Origin: Ralstonia mannitolilytica
GTDB taxonomy: Bacteria > Pseudomonadota > Gammaproteobacteria > Burkholderiales > Burkholderiaceae
Reading direction: 5' to 3'
NCBI RefSeq assembly: GCF_905397375.1
Contig: NZ_CAJPVG010000001.1
Coordinates: 558,001-622,000 of the forward strand
DNA length: 64,000 nt
Shown here in pieces: positions 36,294 to 45,417 of this stretch. Below the pieces are notes generated by a model, which searched no databases, was not told where the DNA came from, and worked only from the letters and a program-made list of their open reading frames with translations. The translations under genes and the position numbers were made by a program. Numbering within the stretch: the stretch's first letter is position 1; each line of letters opens with the position of its first letter.

Positions 36294-36322
36294 TTGACAT
36301 GTTACCGATCGGTACCTACTAT
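36294..36322 (+). promoter_or_regulatory. Strong sigma-70 promoter of the MFS gene
   Basis: A perfect TTGACA (36294-36299) and TACTAT (36317-36322) are separated by exactly 17 bases. The spacer is largely occupied by the first TetR palindrome, so repressor binding would block RNA polymerase directly. Confidence 0.85.
36301..36315. promoter_or_regulatory. TetR operator 1
   Basis: GTTACCGATCGGTAC contains the perfect palindrome ACCGATCGGT and lies inside the promoter spacer. Confidence 0.8.
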
Positions 36323-36334
36323 CGCAACCACGTT

Positions 36335-36350
36335 GTTACCGGTCGGTAAC
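36335..36350. promoter_or_regulatory. TetR operator 2
   Basis: GTTACCGGTCGGTAAC has perfect seven-base arms and repeats operator 1 with its centre about 34 bp downstream, just past the expected transcription start. Confidence 0.8.
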
Positions 36351-36393
36351 GAATAAGATATTGCCACCCCCACAAGAATCGGATGCCCCTTCC

Positions 36394-37692
36394 ATGCAAC
36401 GCCTCGCCCGCCTAGTTGCCCCCCGTTTCCACTACAGCTGGATCGCCCTGGCCGTGGTTTTCCTGATCCTGCTGTGCGCAGCCGGCACGCGGGCCACGCC
36501 CAGCGTGATGATGCTGCCGCTTGAGCACGAGTTCGGCTGGAGCCGCAGCACCATCTCGCTGGCCATTTCGATCGGCATTGCGCTGTACGGATTGACGGGC
36601 CCGTTCGCGGCGGCGTCGATGCAGTATTTCGGCATCCGCCCGACGGTGCTCGGTGCGCTGGCGGTGCTGGTGTCGGGCACGGCGCTCTCGGCGATGATGC
36701 ACGAGCCCTGGCAGATGGTGCTGCTGTGGGGCGTGATGGTGGGCGGCGGCACGGGCGTGGCGGCCATCACGCTCGGTGCAACGGTGGTCAACCGCTGGTT
36801 CACCACGCACCGCGGGCTGGCCATGGGCATCCTCACGGCCAGCTCGGCCACGGGGCAGCTCGTGTTCCTGCCGATGATGGCGGCGGTGGTGGAGCGCTAC
36901 GGCTGGCGCCCGGTGGTGCTGATCGTGGCCGGCGCGCTCGCGCTGCTGCTGCCCATCGTTGCGCTGCTGCTGCCGGAATCGCCCAAGAGCGTGGGCCTGC
37001 GCACGTATGGCGAACCCGCCGATGCGCCGGAAGCGGCCCAGGGCCCGCGCGCCAACCCCATCACCCTGGCCATGCAGACGCTGCTGCAGGCCATGCGCCG
37101 CCGCGATTTCTGGCTGCTGTTTGCGAGCTTCTTCATCTGCGGGGCGAGCACCAACGGCTATATCGGCACGCACTTCATCGCCATGTGCGCCGATCACGGC
37201 CTCACCGAGGTCAAGGGCGCGAGCCTGCTGGCTGCCATGGGCATCTTCGACCTGGTCGGGACGACGCTCTCGGGCTGGCTGTCCGACCGCTACAACAGCC
37301 GCGTGCTGCTGTTCTGGTACTACGGCCTGCGCGGGCTGTCGCTGATTTACCTGCCGTATGCGTTCGGCTTCGAGTTCTTCGGCCTGCCCGTGTTTGCCAT
37401 CTTCTACGGGCTGGACTGGATCGCCACCGTGCCGCCGACCGTGCGCCTGACCAACGACGTGTTCGGCAAGGCCGCAGCGCCCATCGTCTTCGGCTGGATC
37501 GTGGCGGGGCATCAGTTGGGCGCGGCGTTTGCCACGCTGGGTGCGGGCATGATGCGCGCGTCGCTCGGCAACTACACGCTGGCGTCGATGATCTCGGGCG
37601 GGCTGTGCGTAGCGGGTGCCTTCCTGGTGCTGCGCATTCACCGCACGCCCAAGCGCGATGCCGAAGGCGCCAGCCAGCCGGCGACCGCGTAG
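36394..37692 (+). CDS. MFS transporter under TetR control
   Basis: A 432-residue major facilitator with 12 hydrophobic segments and the inter-helix loop motif around DRYNSR. The pattern (LEHEFGWSRSTISLAISIG near 50; loss of a strong DRGR-type motif A) resembles the oxalate/formate or monocarboxylate-type MFS group. I use the ATG at 36394; a TTG at 36361 would add 11 residues. A divergent TetR gene and two operators suggest ligand-induced expression. Its stop codon abuts the stop of the convergent modA with no base between them. Confidence 0.82.
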   Translation: MQRLARLVAPRFHYSWIALAVVFLILLCAAGTRATPSVMMLPLEHEFGWSRSTISLAISIGIALYGLTGPFAAASMQYFGIRPTVLGALAVLVSGTALSAMMHEPWQMVLLWGVMVGGGTGVAAITLGATVVNRWFTTHRGLAMGILTASSATGQLVFLPMMAAVVERYGWRPVVLIVAGALALLLPIVALLLPESPKSVGLRTYGEPADAPEAAQGPRANPITLAMQTLLQAMRRRDFWLLFASFFICGASTNGYIGTHFIAMCADHGLTEVKGASLLAAMGIFDLVGTTLSGWLSDRYNSRVLLFWYYGLRGLSLIYLPYAFGFEFFGLPVFAIFYGLDWIATVPPTVRLTNDVFGKAAAPIVFGWIVAGHQLGAAFATLGAGMMRASLGNYTLASMISGGLCVAGAFLVLRIHRTPKRDAEGASQPATA

Positions 37693-38466
37693 TCAGGGTT
37701 TCAGGAAACCGTACCGGGCCAGCACAGCCTGGCCTGCCGGCGACAGCACGAACGCCACGAAGTCGGCCGCCTGCTGCGGCTGCTTCGTGCCCGACGTCAC
37801 GGCGATGGGGTACGTGAGCGGCACATTCAGCGGCACGGGGCTCGCCACCTTCACCTTGTCCGCGGCGATGGCCGCATCGGTCGAGAACACCAGGCCGGCT
37901 TCGACCTCGCCGCGCGCCACATAGTCGAGCGCCTGGCGCACGTTCTGCGCCAGCACCGCCTTGGCCTGCACCGGCTCCCACAGCCTGGCGTTTTCCAGGG
38001 CGTGCCGGGCATAGCGGCCCACCGGCACCGATGCCGGGTTGCCGATCGCCACGCGCTTCACCTCCGGCCGGACCAGATCCTTCAGCGCATGCACGGGCAC
38101 CGTGCCGGCCGCGGGCACGATCAGGACGAGCTGGTTGGCCACAAAATCCCTGCGTGTATCGGTCTGGATGACGTGCTCGGCCACCGCCTTGTTCATCGCC
38201 TCCTGATCGGCGGAGGCAAACACGTCGGCGGGCGCGCCTTTCACGATCTGCTGCATCAGCATGTCCGACGCGCCGAAGTTGAGCACGACCTTGGTGTCCG
38301 GATGCTGCGCTTCGTACTGCTGCGCGATCGCCTTGAAGGCATTCGTCAGGCTGGCCGCGGCCGAGACGACCAGGTCTGCCGCATGGGCCGGCGCGGCGGC
38401 CCCCACCGAGAGCGCCGCCACCAGACCCAGGGTGCGCAGCCGCGCGCGAAGCATCAAACCTTGCAT
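37693..38466 (-). CDS. modA: Molybdate ABC transporter substrate-binding protein ModA
   Basis: A 257-residue exported protein with signal peptide ending in AHAADL. The mature sequence has ModA landmarks: VVSAAASLTNAF near 28, NFGASDMLMQQIVKGAPADVF near 65 (split here for length: NFGASDMLMQQI, then GAPADVFASAD), and GEVEAGLVFSTDA near 190. It binds molybdate or tungstate. modB and modC are not adjacent, so it is an orphan here. A ModE-like box lies 34 bases upstream of the start. Confidence 0.9.
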   Translation of the reverse strand: MQGLMLRARLRTLGLVAALSVGAAAPAHAADLVVSAAASLTNAFKAIAQQYEAQHPDTKVVLNFGASDMLMQQIVKGAPADVFASADQEAMNKAVAEHVIQTDTRRDFVANQLVLIVPAAGTVPVHALKDLVRPEVKRVAIGNPASVPVGRYARHALENARLWEPVQAKAVLAQNVRQALDYVARGEVEAGLVFSTDAAIAADKVKVASPVPLNVPLTYPIAVTSGTKQPQQAADFVAFVLSPAGQAVLARYGFLKP

Positions 38467-38499
38467 GAGGACACCGCCTTCGTAAAGGGAAAGACCGCC

Positions 38500-38523
38500 C
38501 GTAATATACGAGTCGATATAACG
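38500..38523 (-). promoter_or_regulatory. ModE-like box upstream of modA
   Basis: On the coding strand CGTTATAT and ATATTACG form an imperfect inverted repeat (one mismatch) across 24 bases. The length and the CGTTATAT arm match the known E. coli modA operator of ModE. This predicts molybdate-responsive repression; no modE gene is visible in the window. Confidence 0.6.
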
Positions 38524-38556
38524 ACCGGTCAACGCAGCCTGGCGGAATGCCGGGCA

Positions 38557-39441
38557 TCACGCGCTGGCCATGGCGGTTCGGGCCGCTTCGTCGATGCAAT
38601 CGGCAAGACGCCCCGCAATCGGCTGGCGGCTGTGACGCGGGCGTTCGATCAGGCCGATCTCGCGGTAGAACGTGTCATCGCCCAGCGCGATGGCGCGCAC
38701 GCCGGGCGGCCAACCGTCTTGCGCGGCGGTCTGCGGCGCCAAAGCCACGCCCTGCCCGCGCGCCACGAGCTGCGTCATGCCGTGCAGCTCGTCGAGTTCG
38801 ATCACGTCGTGCGGGGTGATGCGCCGGTCGCGCAGGAACTGGTCGACGCGGCGCCCGCCGAACGAGCGGCGGTCGTAGCGGATGAACGGCTGATGCTCGA
38901 GCAAGACACGCCAGTCATCGCCGGACAGGCTGGCGGGCACCAGCAGCACGAACGGCTCGGCCACCAGCGTGCGCCATTCGAGGTCGGCCGGCACCGCAAA
39001 CGGCGGGCGGATGAGCACGGCCAGGTCGATCTCGCCAGCGTCGACCAGGCCGAGCAGGTCGAGCGAGACACCGGGCAGCACGCGCGCGCGGCAATGCGGG
39101 AATTCCGCGCGGAACTGCACCAGCGCATCGACCAGGAACGACGTGTGCACCGAGGCAATGGCCCCGACACGCACGAGGCCGCGCTGCTCGTTGCCGCCGG
39201 CCTGGTCGCCCAGCCGCTCATACAGCGTGACGATGTGCTCGGCCAGCGCCAGCGCATCGCGTCCGGCCGCATTGAGCGTGGCCGAGCGGCCCGTGCGGTC
39301 GAACAACGAAAAGCCGAGCGAGGCTTCGAGCCGCTGGATCTGCGCGCTCACCGCCGACTGCGTGAGCCCGATGCGCTCGCCGGCGCCCGCAAACGTGCCG
39401 TGCCGGGCGACGGCAATGAAGGTCTTGAGTTCTCGAAGCAT
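38557..39441 (-). CDS. LysR-family transcriptional regulator
   Basis: A 294-residue regulator. The N-terminal winged helix (FIAVARHGTFAGAGERIGLTQSAVSAQIQRLE, residues about 8-40, typical LysR) is followed by an effector domain of two Rossmann-like lobes. The VOC gene lies 50 bases upstream on the same strand, so they may be cotranscribed. No divergent target is present, and the effector cannot be inferred. Confidence 0.9.
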   Translation of the reverse strand: MLRELKTFIAVARHGTFAGAGERIGLTQSAVSAQIQRLEASLGFSLFDRTGRSATLNAAGRDALALAEHIVTLYERLGDQAGGNEQRGLVRVGAIASVHTSFLVDALVQFRAEFPHCRARVLPGVSLDLLGLVDAGEIDLAVLIRPPFAVPADLEWRTLVAEPFVLLVPASLSGDDWRVLLEHQPFIRYDRRSFGGRRVDQFLRDRRITPHDVIELDELHGMTQLVARGQGVALAPQTAAQDGWPPGVRAIALGDDTFYREIGLIERPRHSRQPIAGRLADCIDEAARTAMASA

Positions 39442-39491
39442 GAGGCGCGCGGATCAGGGCAGAGACGCAAGGATACGCGCGCCGCACCGTC

Positions 39492-39926
39492 CTACCTGGC
39501 AAACAGCGAGGCCATGTTGGCAAACGCCTTGATCTCCAGCGCGTTGCCCGACGGGTCCAGGAAGAACATCGTGGCCTGCTCGCCCACCTCGCCCTTGAAG
39601 CGGATGTGCGGCTCGATGATGAACTCGATGCCGGCAGCGCGCAGCTTGTCGGCGGCGGCTTCCCACTCGGGCATGGACAGCACCACGCCGAAGTGGCGCA
39701 CGGGCACGTTGTCGCCGTCGACGGCGCTGGTCTTGCGGTGGCCGACTTCGTCGGGCGCCAGGTGCGCCACGATCTGGTGGCCGTAGAAGTTGAAATCCAC
39801 CCAGTCCGGCGCGCTGCGGCCTTCCGGGCAGCCGAGGATGCCGCCGTAGAAGGCGCGCGCGGCGGCGATGTCGTGCACGGGAAAGGCCAGGTGGAACGGG
39901 GCAAGCACAGGTGTCACGTCGCTCAT
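39492..39926 (-). CDS. VOC-superfamily (glyoxalase/dioxygenase-like) protein
   Basis: A 144-residue two-module VOC protein. Candidate metal ligands are the His in FHLAFPVHD, the His in VRHFGVVL and the Glu in LEIKAF, as in glyoxalase I and extradiol dioxygenase-like proteins. I use the ATG at 39926 (MSDVTPVLAPFHLAF); upstream codons are unsupported. The reaction is unknown. A perfect A/T-rich dyad lies about 100 bases upstream. Confidence 0.85.
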   Translation of the reverse strand: MSDVTPVLAPFHLAFPVHDIAAARAFYGGILGCPEGRSAPDWVDFNFYGHQIVAHLAPDEVGHRKTSAVDGDNVPVRHFGVVLSMPEWEAAADKLRAAGIEFIIEPHIRFKGEVGEQATMFFLDPSGNALEIKAFANMASLFAR

Positions 39927-40022
39927 GGTGAAGGGCAGGCCGCAGAGTTGGATCAGGTGGCACCGGTACGGGGGGGCCACCCACGCACCAGGCCACGCAG
40001 TGAGTCTATGCGCATCCATTCA

Positions 40023-40048
40023 TCCAAAAAAAGCGATGTTTTTTTGGA
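40023..40048. promoter_or_regulatory. Perfect A/T-rich dyad upstream of the VOC gene
   Basis: TCCAAAAAAA and TTTTTTTGGA form ten-base arms around GCGATG. It could be an operator or an A-tract/T-tract bidirectional terminator between the VOC and GNAT genes; sequence alone does not decide. Confidence 0.45.
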
Positions 40049-40078
40049 CTGAGCCCCGCATATTCCGATTGTTCGACC

Positions 40079-40102
40079 AAAAAGAAGCCGCCCAACGGCG
40101 GC
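40079..40102 (-). terminator. Rho-independent terminator of the GNAT gene
   Basis: On the minus strand GCCGCC-GTTG-GGCGGC is followed by TTCTTTTT. It begins about 60 bases after the GNAT stop. Confidence 0.8.
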
Positions 40103-40162
40103 GAAAGAGACACACGGTGAGCGCGCCTGCAGGCACGGCAGGCGCGCGAAAACGAAGCGCGA

Positions 40163-40741
40163 TCAGGCGAACACGAACGGCGTCATGGCTGCGGCGGCAT
40201 TGGCCAGCGGCAGGCGGACCATGCAAACGGTGGCGTCGCCGGGCACGTTGCTGATGCGAAAGCCCGCATCGCGCGCCAGGCCGATCATGCGGCGGTTGGT
40301 GGAAAGCACCTCGCCAAAGATCTCGCGTGCGCCGGCCACGCGGGCCGCACGCACCAGCGTGGCAAACAGGCGGCGGCCCACACCCTTGCCCTGCCACGCG
40401 TCGGCCACCAGCATGGCGAACTCGGCCGCACCGTCTTCCATCACGAAGCGGCCATCGGCGATGAGGTCTTCGCCCGTGCCGTCGGGGCGCGCCACGCTCA
40501 CCACCAGCGCCATGTGGTTGACGTAATCGATCTGCGTGTAGGCCGCGAGCATCTCGTCGCTCAACCGGCCGCCCCCGACGAGGAATCGCGCATAGCGCGA
40601 TTCGGAAGACAGCCCTTCCACCAGCGCTGCCTCCAGCGGCGCGTCTTGCGGCAGAATCGGGCGCACGGTGGCGATGGAGCCGTCGTGCATGGTCCAGCGG
40701 TCGATCCATTCAGCGGGATAACGATGGATGGTGTACAGCAT
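40163..40741 (-). CDS. GNAT-family acetyltransferase
   Basis: A 192-residue N-acetyltransferase. The acetyl-CoA pyrophosphate-binding loop is visible as DAWQGKGVGRRLF near residue 118, with flanking motifs MLVA and the C-terminal REIFGEVLSTNRRMIGLARD. The ATG at 40741 is preferred. The acceptor is unknown. It is divergent from an HxlR regulator; the 140 bases between them are relatively A/T-rich and hold both promoters. Confidence 0.85.
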   Translation of the reverse strand: MLYTIHRYPAEWIDRWTMHDGSIATVRPILPQDAPLEAALVEGLSSESRYARFLVGGGRLSDEMLAAYTQIDYVNHMALVVSVARPDGTGEDLIADGRFVMEDGAAEFAMLVADAWQGKGVGRRLFATLVRAARVAGAREIFGEVLSTNRRMIGLARDAGFRISNVPGDATVCMVRLPLANAAAAMTPFVFA

Positions 40742-40881
40742 GGGGATCTCCTCACGCGATGGATCTGGTTGATCTTGTCTGGACCGCCAGCACGGGATCA
40801 CCGCCTGACTTTTCAATTTGAATCCAGCTTAGCAGAAACCCTGGCTTTTGCAAATAAAGTTAGTGGACTATCCTGTCTGAT

Positions 40882-41424
40882 ATGAAGATCCCCGAGCCTC
40901 TACCCGTTCCGCCGGCCCCCGAGCTCGTTACGTCGATGGACGAGCCATGCTCGATCGCGGCCGCCGTATCGATCGTGGGCGAAAAATGGACGCTGCTCGT
41001 GCTGCGCGAGGCGTTTTCGGGCGTGACGCGGTTCGATGAGTTTCTGCGCCGCACGGGGTGCTCGTCGGCGATCCTGTCGTCGCGCCTGAAGGCGCTGGTG
41101 GCGCACGGCATCCTGCGCCGTGTCCCGTATCAGGAACCGGGCGACCGGGTGCGCGACGCGTATCGCCTCACGCGGGCGGGCGTCGACCTGCTGCCCGCCA
41201 TCGTGGCGCTGATGCAATGGGGCGACCGCTACCTCACGCCCGACGGCGAAGGCCCGATGCTGTTGCGCGACCGCGAAAGCGGCACCCCGATCCATGTTGC
41301 GCTGGTCAACGCGCTGGGCCAACCGGTGGCGCCGCAGAATTCCATGCGCGAGCGCAACCCGCGTTATCGTCATGGCAGCAATTGCGCTGCAGATGACGAC
41401 AACAAGCCGCAAGTGGACGGGTAA
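40882..41424 (+). CDS. HxlR-family transcriptional regulator
   Basis: A 180-residue protein with the HxlR winged helix: CSIAAAVSIVGEKWTLLVLREAF near residue 24 (Cys, then GEKWTLLVLRE is the signature) and SRLKALVAHGILRRVPY in the recognition region. Many HxlR proteins sense reactive electrophiles through that Cys. The C-terminal 60 residues are a poorly conserved tail. The divergent GNAT gene is a candidate target. Confidence 0.88.
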   Translation: MKIPEPLPVPPAPELVTSMDEPCSIAAAVSIVGEKWTLLVLREAFSGVTRFDEFLRRTGCSSAILSSRLKALVAHGILRRVPYQEPGDRVRDAYRLTRAGVDLLPAIVALMQWGDRYLTPDGEGPMLLRDRESGTPIHVALVNALGQPVAPQNSMRERNPRYRHGSNCAADDDNKPQVDG

Positions 41425-41591
41425 TGCACAACTTTACACGTTCATGAAAACCCCCTATCGTCGCGGATGAACGGGGGAATGGCGGCTTTCGGCCGGCCTT
41501 TTCATGTGCAACGCCCCGTGCCCGGCCACCGCCCGTTGGCGGCCCTTCCCGACCCCCGACCTCGCCGCTCACGCCCGGACCCACGCCTGCC

Positions 41592-42416
41592 ATGCCTGAT
41601 GCCGTGGTACCGCTCTACCACCAGATCTACGTCGTCCTGCGTCAGCAGATTCTCGAAGGCAAGTTCGGGGAGGGTCCGATGCCCGGCGAGATCGAGCTGG
41701 CCCGCCAGTTCGGGGCGTCGCGCGTCACCATGCGGCGCGTGTTCGACTACCTCGTCAAGGAAGGTCTCGTGCGCCGCCATCGCGGCATGGGCACGTTCGT
41801 CGTCAAACCCGATGATCCGGTAGCGGTCGGCGGCGGCAACCAGACGCTGCTGCAGAACATCATCGACGTGGGCGAGCGCACCTCGGCCGTCGTCGTGGAA
41901 TTCGAAGACGTGCAGGCCCCGCCCGACGAGGCCAAGTGCCTCGAAGTCGCGCCCGGCACCCCGATCAAGAAACTGGTGCGCGTGCGCCATCTGGAAGATA
42001 CGCCCATGGCGCTCATCACCACGTGGCTGCCGCTGGACGTGACGAGCAAGCTCACGCTGGACCGCCTGGCCAACCAATCGCTGCTGCGGCTGATCGAGGG
42101 CTCGGGCGTGCGCATCGACCGCGCATCGCAAGTGGTGTCGGCACGGCTGGCCGACGTGGCGACCGCGCAATACCTGGATGTGGCGGTCGGCGCGCCGCTG
42201 CTCTCGGTGCAGCGCATCGTGCGCGAAATGAGCGGCCGTCCCGTCCAGCTGCTGCAGGGCCTCTACCGGCCCGACCGCTACGAATACCGCATGGAGCTCT
42301 CGCGCGTGGGCGAAGACCGCGCCCGCCTGTGGATCGACAACGCCGGACACGATGTCCAAGGCGGCCACAGCGAAGACGTCGAAGAAGCGCCCACCCCAGC
42401 CCGCACGCGACGCTGA
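41592..42416 (+). CDS. GntR-family regulator with UTRA ligand domain
   Basis: A 274-residue HutC-type regulator. The winged helix (GEIELARQFGASRVTMRRVF, near 37-56) is followed by a UTRA ligand-binding domain (about 90-240). The last 20 residues are variable. It lies 99 bases upstream of a codirectional MFS gene, which is the likely target or operon partner. The effector is unknown. Confidence 0.9.
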   Translation: MPDAVVPLYHQIYVVLRQQILEGKFGEGPMPGEIELARQFGASRVTMRRVFDYLVKEGLVRRHRGMGTFVVKPDDPVAVGGGNQTLLQNIIDVGERTSAVVVEFEDVQAPPDEAKCLEVAPGTPIKKLVRVRHLEDTPMALITTWLPLDVTSKLTLDRLANQSLLRLIEGSGVRIDRASQVVSARLADVATAQYLDVAVGAPLLSVQRIVREMSGRPVQLLQGLYRPDRYEYRMELSRVGEDRARLWIDNAGHDVQGGHSEDVEEAPTPARTRR

Positions 42417-42515
42417 CACCACGGCCGGCGGGGTTATTGGCCGCCTGCACGGCGCGCGGAAAGTTGCTAGCATCGGCACTTCGCTGCAACGCAGCAATTC
42501 CTCCATGAGGTTCCC

Positions 42516-43757
42516 ATGTCGACCTCGCCAGCGTCCCCAACGCCTGCTGCTCCGGCTTCGGCCTCGAATTCCACCACCCCGACCACGCCCGACACGCAAG
42601 GGCTGATCCGCCTGCTCACCGCCGGTGCGGGCATCAGCGTCGCGTGCATCTACCTGAACCACCCGCTGCTCGGACTCATCAGCCGCGATCTCGCCATCAC
42701 GCCGCACGCGCTGGGCGTGTTGCCGACGCTCACCGCGGCCGGTTATGCCAGCGGCATCTTTTTCTTCGGCCCGCTCGGCGATCGGTACGACCGTCGCCTC
42801 GTCATCCTGTGGAAGGCGGTGCTGCTCACGCTCGCGCTCATCGGCAGCTGCCTCGCGCCGAACATGCCGCTGCTGGCCGCGGCGGGTTTTGCGGTCGGGC
42901 TGTCGGCCACCATCGCGCAGGACTTCGTGCCCAGCGCCGCCGCCATCAGCACCGACCAGAACCGCAATCGCAACATCGGCACGGTGATGACGGGGCTGTT
43001 GATCGGCATCGTCGGCTCGCGCGTATTCAGCGGCATCGTGGCCGACCACTTCGGGTGGCGCGCCGCGTTTGGCGTGTCCGCCGTGGCGATTGTCGGGCTG
43101 GCCATTGCTGTGCGCGCCGCACACTTTGGCGGGGCGCCCTCCCCCGCGACTGCGGGGCAGCCCTACCTCACGCTGCTGCGCTCGCTCGGCACGCTGTTCA
43201 TGCAGCATCCGCGGCTGCGCGCGTCGGCCATCACGCAGGCGTTCATCGGCATTGCGTTCTCGGGCTTCTGGTCGACGGTGGCGCTGCACCTGACAAGTTC
43301 GCTCGGGCTGTCGACGGGGCAAGCCGGCCTGCTCGGCCTCGCAGGCGCTGCCGGCGCACTCGGCGCGAGCATCGCCGGGCGGCTCTCGGGCCGTGTCGCG
43401 CCGGGTCACATCGCAGCGGGCGGCGCCCTGCTGATGGCGATCACGTTCGCGGCGATGGCGCTGTTTCCGCACGCGCTCGTCGCCATCGTGATCGGCACGC
43501 TCATCTTTGATGTGGGCGTGCAGGCCGCACTCGTCTCGCACCAGACGATCATCTACGCACTCGCGCCCGAAGCGCGCAGCCGCGTCAACGCGGTGTTCAT
43601 GACGATGCTGTTCATCGGCATGTCGGTGGGGGCGTATGGCGCCAGCCTCGCGTGGAATGCGGGCCGCTGGACGGGCCTCATGGCGTTCTGCACGGTGTCG
43701 GCACTGGTGGCGTTCGGACTGCGCGTGGTGTTCAACGCGCGGCAAGGGCCGCGTTGA
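42516..43757 (+). CDS. MFS transporter downstream of the GntR regulator
   Basis: A 413-residue major facilitator with 12 membrane segments after a 27-residue Ser/Thr/Pro-rich N-terminus. The loop motif GDRYDRR between helices 2 and 3 is clear. It resembles arabinose-polymer/drug exporter-type MFS proteins (YfcJ/AraJ-like). GAGG lies six bases before the ATG. The substrate is unknown; an efflux role controlled by the adjacent GntR protein is plausible. Confidence 0.82.
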   Translation: MSTSPASPTPAAPASASNSTTPTTPDTQGLIRLLTAGAGISVACIYLNHPLLGLISRDLAITPHALGVLPTLTAAGYASGIFFFGPLGDRYDRRLVILWKAVLLTLALIGSCLAPNMPLLAAAGFAVGLSATIAQDFVPSAAAISTDQNRNRNIGTVMTGLLIGIVGSRVFSGIVADHFGWRAAFGVSAVAIVGLAIAVRAAHFGGAPSPATAGQPYLTLLRSLGTLFMQHPRLRASAITQAFIGIAFSGFWSTVALHLTSSLGLSTGQAGLLGLAGAAGALGASIAGRLSGRVAPGHIAAGGALLMAITFAAMALFPHALVAIVIGTLIFDVGVQAALVSHQTIIYALAPEARSRVNAVFMTMLFIGMSVGAYGASLAWNAGRWTGLMAFCTVSALVAFGLRVVFNARQGPR

Positions 43758-43939
43758 GTCGGAACGGTGCGGCCGCACACCGGCGGCCGTACCCGTTTCT
43801 GCGTCGCACTTGCGGGCCTGGCAACACCGCATCGCTTCCGCCGGGGCGATTCCGGAGCGCGGCAACGCGCGACATGTCGCTACAATTCTGAGGATCAGCT
43901 TACGCTGCCCATCAGAACAATCCGCACTGAGACGCTCCC

Positions 43940-45244
43940 ATGGACACCACTGCCACACCGCACGCGGTCGACCCGCACGACACGCGCCGCCGCATCTTTG
44001 CCATCGTCGGTGCATCGTCGGGCAACCTCGTCGAATGGTTCGACTTCTACATCTACGCGTTCTGTTCGCTGTACTTCGCGCCGGCGTTCTTCCCCAGCGG
44101 CGACCGCACGACGCAGTTGCTGAACACCGCCGGCGTGTTCGCGGCGGGCTTCCTGATGCGTCCGATCGGCGGCTGGCTGTTCGGCCGCATTGCCGACAAG
44201 CACGGCCGACGCACCGCGATGATGATCTCGGTGCTGATGATGTGCGGTGGCTCGCTGCTCATTGCAGTGCTGCCCACCTACGCGCAGATCGGTGCGCTGG
44301 CGCCGCTGCTGCTGCTCGTGGCGCGGCTGTTCCAGGGGCTGTCGGTCGGCGGAGAATACGGCGCCAGCGCCACCTACATGAGCGAAGTCGCGCTCAAGGG
44401 CCGGCGCGGCTTCTTTGCATCGTTCCAGTACGTCACGCTGATCGGCGGCCAGCTGTGCGCGGTGCTCGTGCTCGTCATCCTGCAGCAGCTGCTGACCACG
44501 GCCGAGCTCAAGGCCTGGGGCTGGCGCATCCCGTTCGTGGTGGGTGCGCTGACGGCGCTGATTGCGCTGTACCTGCGCCGCTCGCTGCATGAAACGCAGA
44601 CCACCGAAGCGCGCAAGGCCGAGCACGCCGGCACGATCCGCGGCGCGTGGCAGCACAAGGGCGCATTCCTGCGGGTGATCGGCTTTACCGCCGGCGGCTC
44701 GCTGATCTTCTATACGTTCACGACGTACATGCAGAAGTACCTCGTCAACACGGCGCACATGGAAGCCAAGACGGCCTCCAACGTGATGACCGGTGCGCTG
44801 TTCGTCTACATGCTGCTGCAGCCCGCATTTGGCGCGCTGTCCGACCGCATCGGCCGCCGCAACTCCATGCTGTGCTTCGGCGTGTTGTCCGTGCTCGGCA
44901 CGGTGCCGCTCATGAAGGCATTGGCCACGGTGTCGAGCCCGGTGGAGGCCTTCGGCCTCGTCACGCTGGCGCTCGCCATCGTGAGCTTCTACACGTCGAT
45001 CAGCGGCCTGATCAAGGCCGAGATGTTCCCGCCGGAAGTGCGTGCGATGGGCGTGGGTCTGTCGTATGCCATCGCCAATGCCGTGTTTGGCGGCTCGGCC
45101 GAGTACGTCGCGCTGTGGTTCAAGCAGGCGGGTACCGAATCGACGTTCTACTGGTATGTGACGGCGCTGTGCGCGGTGTCGCTCGTCGTGACGTACTGGA
45201 TGCCCGATCCGAGCAAGGAAGGGTATCTGCGGCACGAGCCGTGA
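43940..45244 (+). CDS. MFS transporter of the metabolite:H+ symporter (MHS, KgtP/ShiA-like) group
   Basis: A 434-residue permease with 12 hydrophobic segments. The N-terminal ASSGNLVEWFDFYIYAFCS, the loop GRIADKHGRRTAM and the LFQGLSVGGEYG segment are hallmarks of the MHS group that imports organic acids such as 2-oxoglutarate, citrate or shikimate. The exact substrate is not determined. No adjacent catabolic gene gives a clue. Confidence 0.85.
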   Translation: MDTTATPHAVDPHDTRRRIFAIVGASSGNLVEWFDFYIYAFCSLYFAPAFFPSGDRTTQLLNTAGVFAAGFLMRPIGGWLFGRIADKHGRRTAMMISVLMMCGGSLLIAVLPTYAQIGALAPLLLLVARLFQGLSVGGEYGASATYMSEVALKGRRGFFASFQYVTLIGGQLCAVLVLVILQQLLTTAELKAWGWRIPFVVGALTALIALYLRRSLHETQTTEARKAEHAGTIRGAWQHKGAFLRVIGFTAGGSLIFYTFTTYMQKYLVNTAHMEAKTASNVMTGALFVYMLLQPAFGALSDRIGRRNSMLCFGVLSVLGTVPLMKALATVSSPVEAFGLVTLALAIVSFYTSISGLIKAEMFPPEVRAMGVGLSYAIANAVFGGSAEYVALWFKQAGTESTFYWYVTALCAVSLVVTYWMPDPSKEGYLRHEP

Positions 45245-45417
45245 GCGGCAAAGCGCGGCCGGCCGCCGCTGCGCCGGGCCGCGCAACGTCTGATGGCCGC
45301 CTGCCCGACAGGCAACGGCCCGGATGACGCCGTTGTCCGCGATAATGGCGACCGCGCGGCGCCGCGACAACGCTGAACATCGTCGCTGCGCCGACATTGC
45401 AACAAGGAGAATTCACC

